Below are positions 6,544-7,171 of a DNA stretch of 7,171 nt, piece after piece (position 1 is the first letter of the stretch; each line of letters starts with the position of its first letter). The stretch comes from a bacterium (lineage in GTDB: Bacteria > Bacillota_I > Bacilli_A > RFN20 > CAG-826): positions 1-7,171 of the forward strand of contig JAHZFY010000031.1 in the NCBI GenBank assembly GCA_019421105.1, given 5' to 3'. The position numbers were made by a program, and so were the translations under genes. A model generated the notes under the pieces. That model was given only the letters and a program-made list of their open reading frames with translations. It searched no databases and was not told the DNA's origin.

Positions 6544-7171
6544 ATGGATATTGAAAAATTATTAAAGACAAAAATTTGTGATGCATTAACAAAATTAAAC
6601 ATCGAATTTAAAGAACAAGATGTTGTTATTTTAACTTGTAAAGAAAAAAGTCATGGTGATTATTCTAGTAATATTGCTATGCGCTTTGCCTCTTTATTAA
6701 AAAAAGCACCTCGCGATATTGCTAATCTAATCATCGAAAATATCGATAAAGATGGGATTGATAAAATTGAAGTTGCTGGTCCTGGATTTATCAATTTTTT
6801 CATGTCGAACAATACGTTGTGCGAAGTTGTTGGAAAAGTGATTGCTTTGGGTGATAAATACGGTGATGGCGAAACGAAACATAAACGCGTTAATGTTGAA
6901 TTTGTTTCCGCTAATCCAACCGGTTATTTACATTTAGGTCATGCTAGAAATGCTGCTATTGGAGATTCTATTTCTCGCATATTAAAAAAAGATGGTTATG
7001 ATGTCGTTAATGAATATTACATTAATGATGCTGGGAATCAAATTAATAATCTTGGTAAATCTATCTATGCTAGATATAAAGAACTATTTGGTGAAAATAT
7101 CGTTTTTGACGATGATATGTATCGTGGTCATGAAATCATCGATATTGCAAATTTAATCAAAAATGAAAAAG
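6544..7171 (+). CDS. argS: Arginyl-tRNA synthetase (3' partial)
   Basis: This class I aminoacyl-tRNA synthetase charges tRNA-Arg with arginine in the cytoplasm. The 209 visible codons have no stop and run off the right edge; the family is about 550 residues, so roughly the first two fifths is present. The N-terminal Add-1 domain (about 1-85), which recognises the tRNA D-loop, contains HGDYSSNIA (37-45) and AGPGF (78-82). The catalytic core opens with NPTGYLHLGHARNA, whose HLGH (130-133) is the class I HIGH motif, followed by the family-typical EYYINDAGNQ. The second class I motif (KMSK-like), the rest of the core and the anticodon-binding domain are outside the window. The ATG at 6544 gives the expected N-terminal length, and there is no better upstream start before a TGA at 6508. 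No Shine-Dalgarno is visible in the 26-base gap after ispF. ATA makes up only 1 of 24 isoleucine codons. Confidence 0.98.
   Translation, partial: MDIEKLLKTKICDALTKLNIEFKEQDVVILTCKEKSHGDYSSNIAMRFASLLKKAPRDIANLIIENIDKDGIDKIEVAGPGFINFFMSNNTLCEVVGKVIALGDKYGDGETKHKRVNVEFVSANPTGYLHLGHARNAAIGDSISRILKKDGYDVVNEYYINDAGNQINNLGKSIYARYKELFGENIVFDDDMYRGHEIIDIANLIKNEK

Overview
The window comes from a very AT-rich, low-GC Gram-positive-type bacterium (Bacillota). The gene content (MEP-pathway ispF, fused ABC/FtsX proteins, ychF, argS) suggests something near the Erysipelotrichia, RF39 or Acholeplasma-like lineages; this placement is inferred, not proven. The standard code is in use. All nine tryptophans in the complete genes are TGG, there is no in-frame TGA, and two genes end in TGA. 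This argues against a Mycoplasma/Spiroplasma-type code. All genes are on the + strand, and no stretch over 60 bases lacks a gene.

Bases 1-4871 hold two adjacent ABC half-transporters. Each fuses an N-terminal ATPase to a four-helix MacB/FtsX-type permease. The first is cut by the left window edge and lacks only its extreme N-terminus. The second begins inside the stop codon of the first (ATGA overlap, with a good ribosome binding site). Both ATPases carry complete catalytic motifs. The extracytoplasmic domains are unequal, about 275 residues in the first and about 510 in the second. The pair probably works as a heterodimeric efflux or mechanotransmission pump. The substrate cannot be read from the sequence.

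Bases 4872-7171 form a housekeeping block. ychF (ribosome-associated ATPase) has its own extended -10 promoter and a strong Shine-Dalgarno. ispF (MEP-pathway cyclodiphosphate synthase) follows with its start 1 base past the ychF stop and is probably translated by coupling. argS (arginyl-tRNA synthetase) is cut by the right edge. The 26-base gap before argS contains a near-consensus promoter whose predicted transcription start lies about 3 bases before the ATG, and no Shine-Dalgarno, so argS mRNA may be leaderless.

The most interesting points are the asymmetric tandem ABC pair with an enlarged, aromatic-rich outer domain, the predicted leaderless argS promoter with a palindrome over its -10, and an IspF whose central-cavity residues differ from the E. 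coli enzyme. I see no mobile element, CRISPR array or RNA gene. Nothing here amounts to a clearly new system; the ABC pair is the only candidate for unusual biology.
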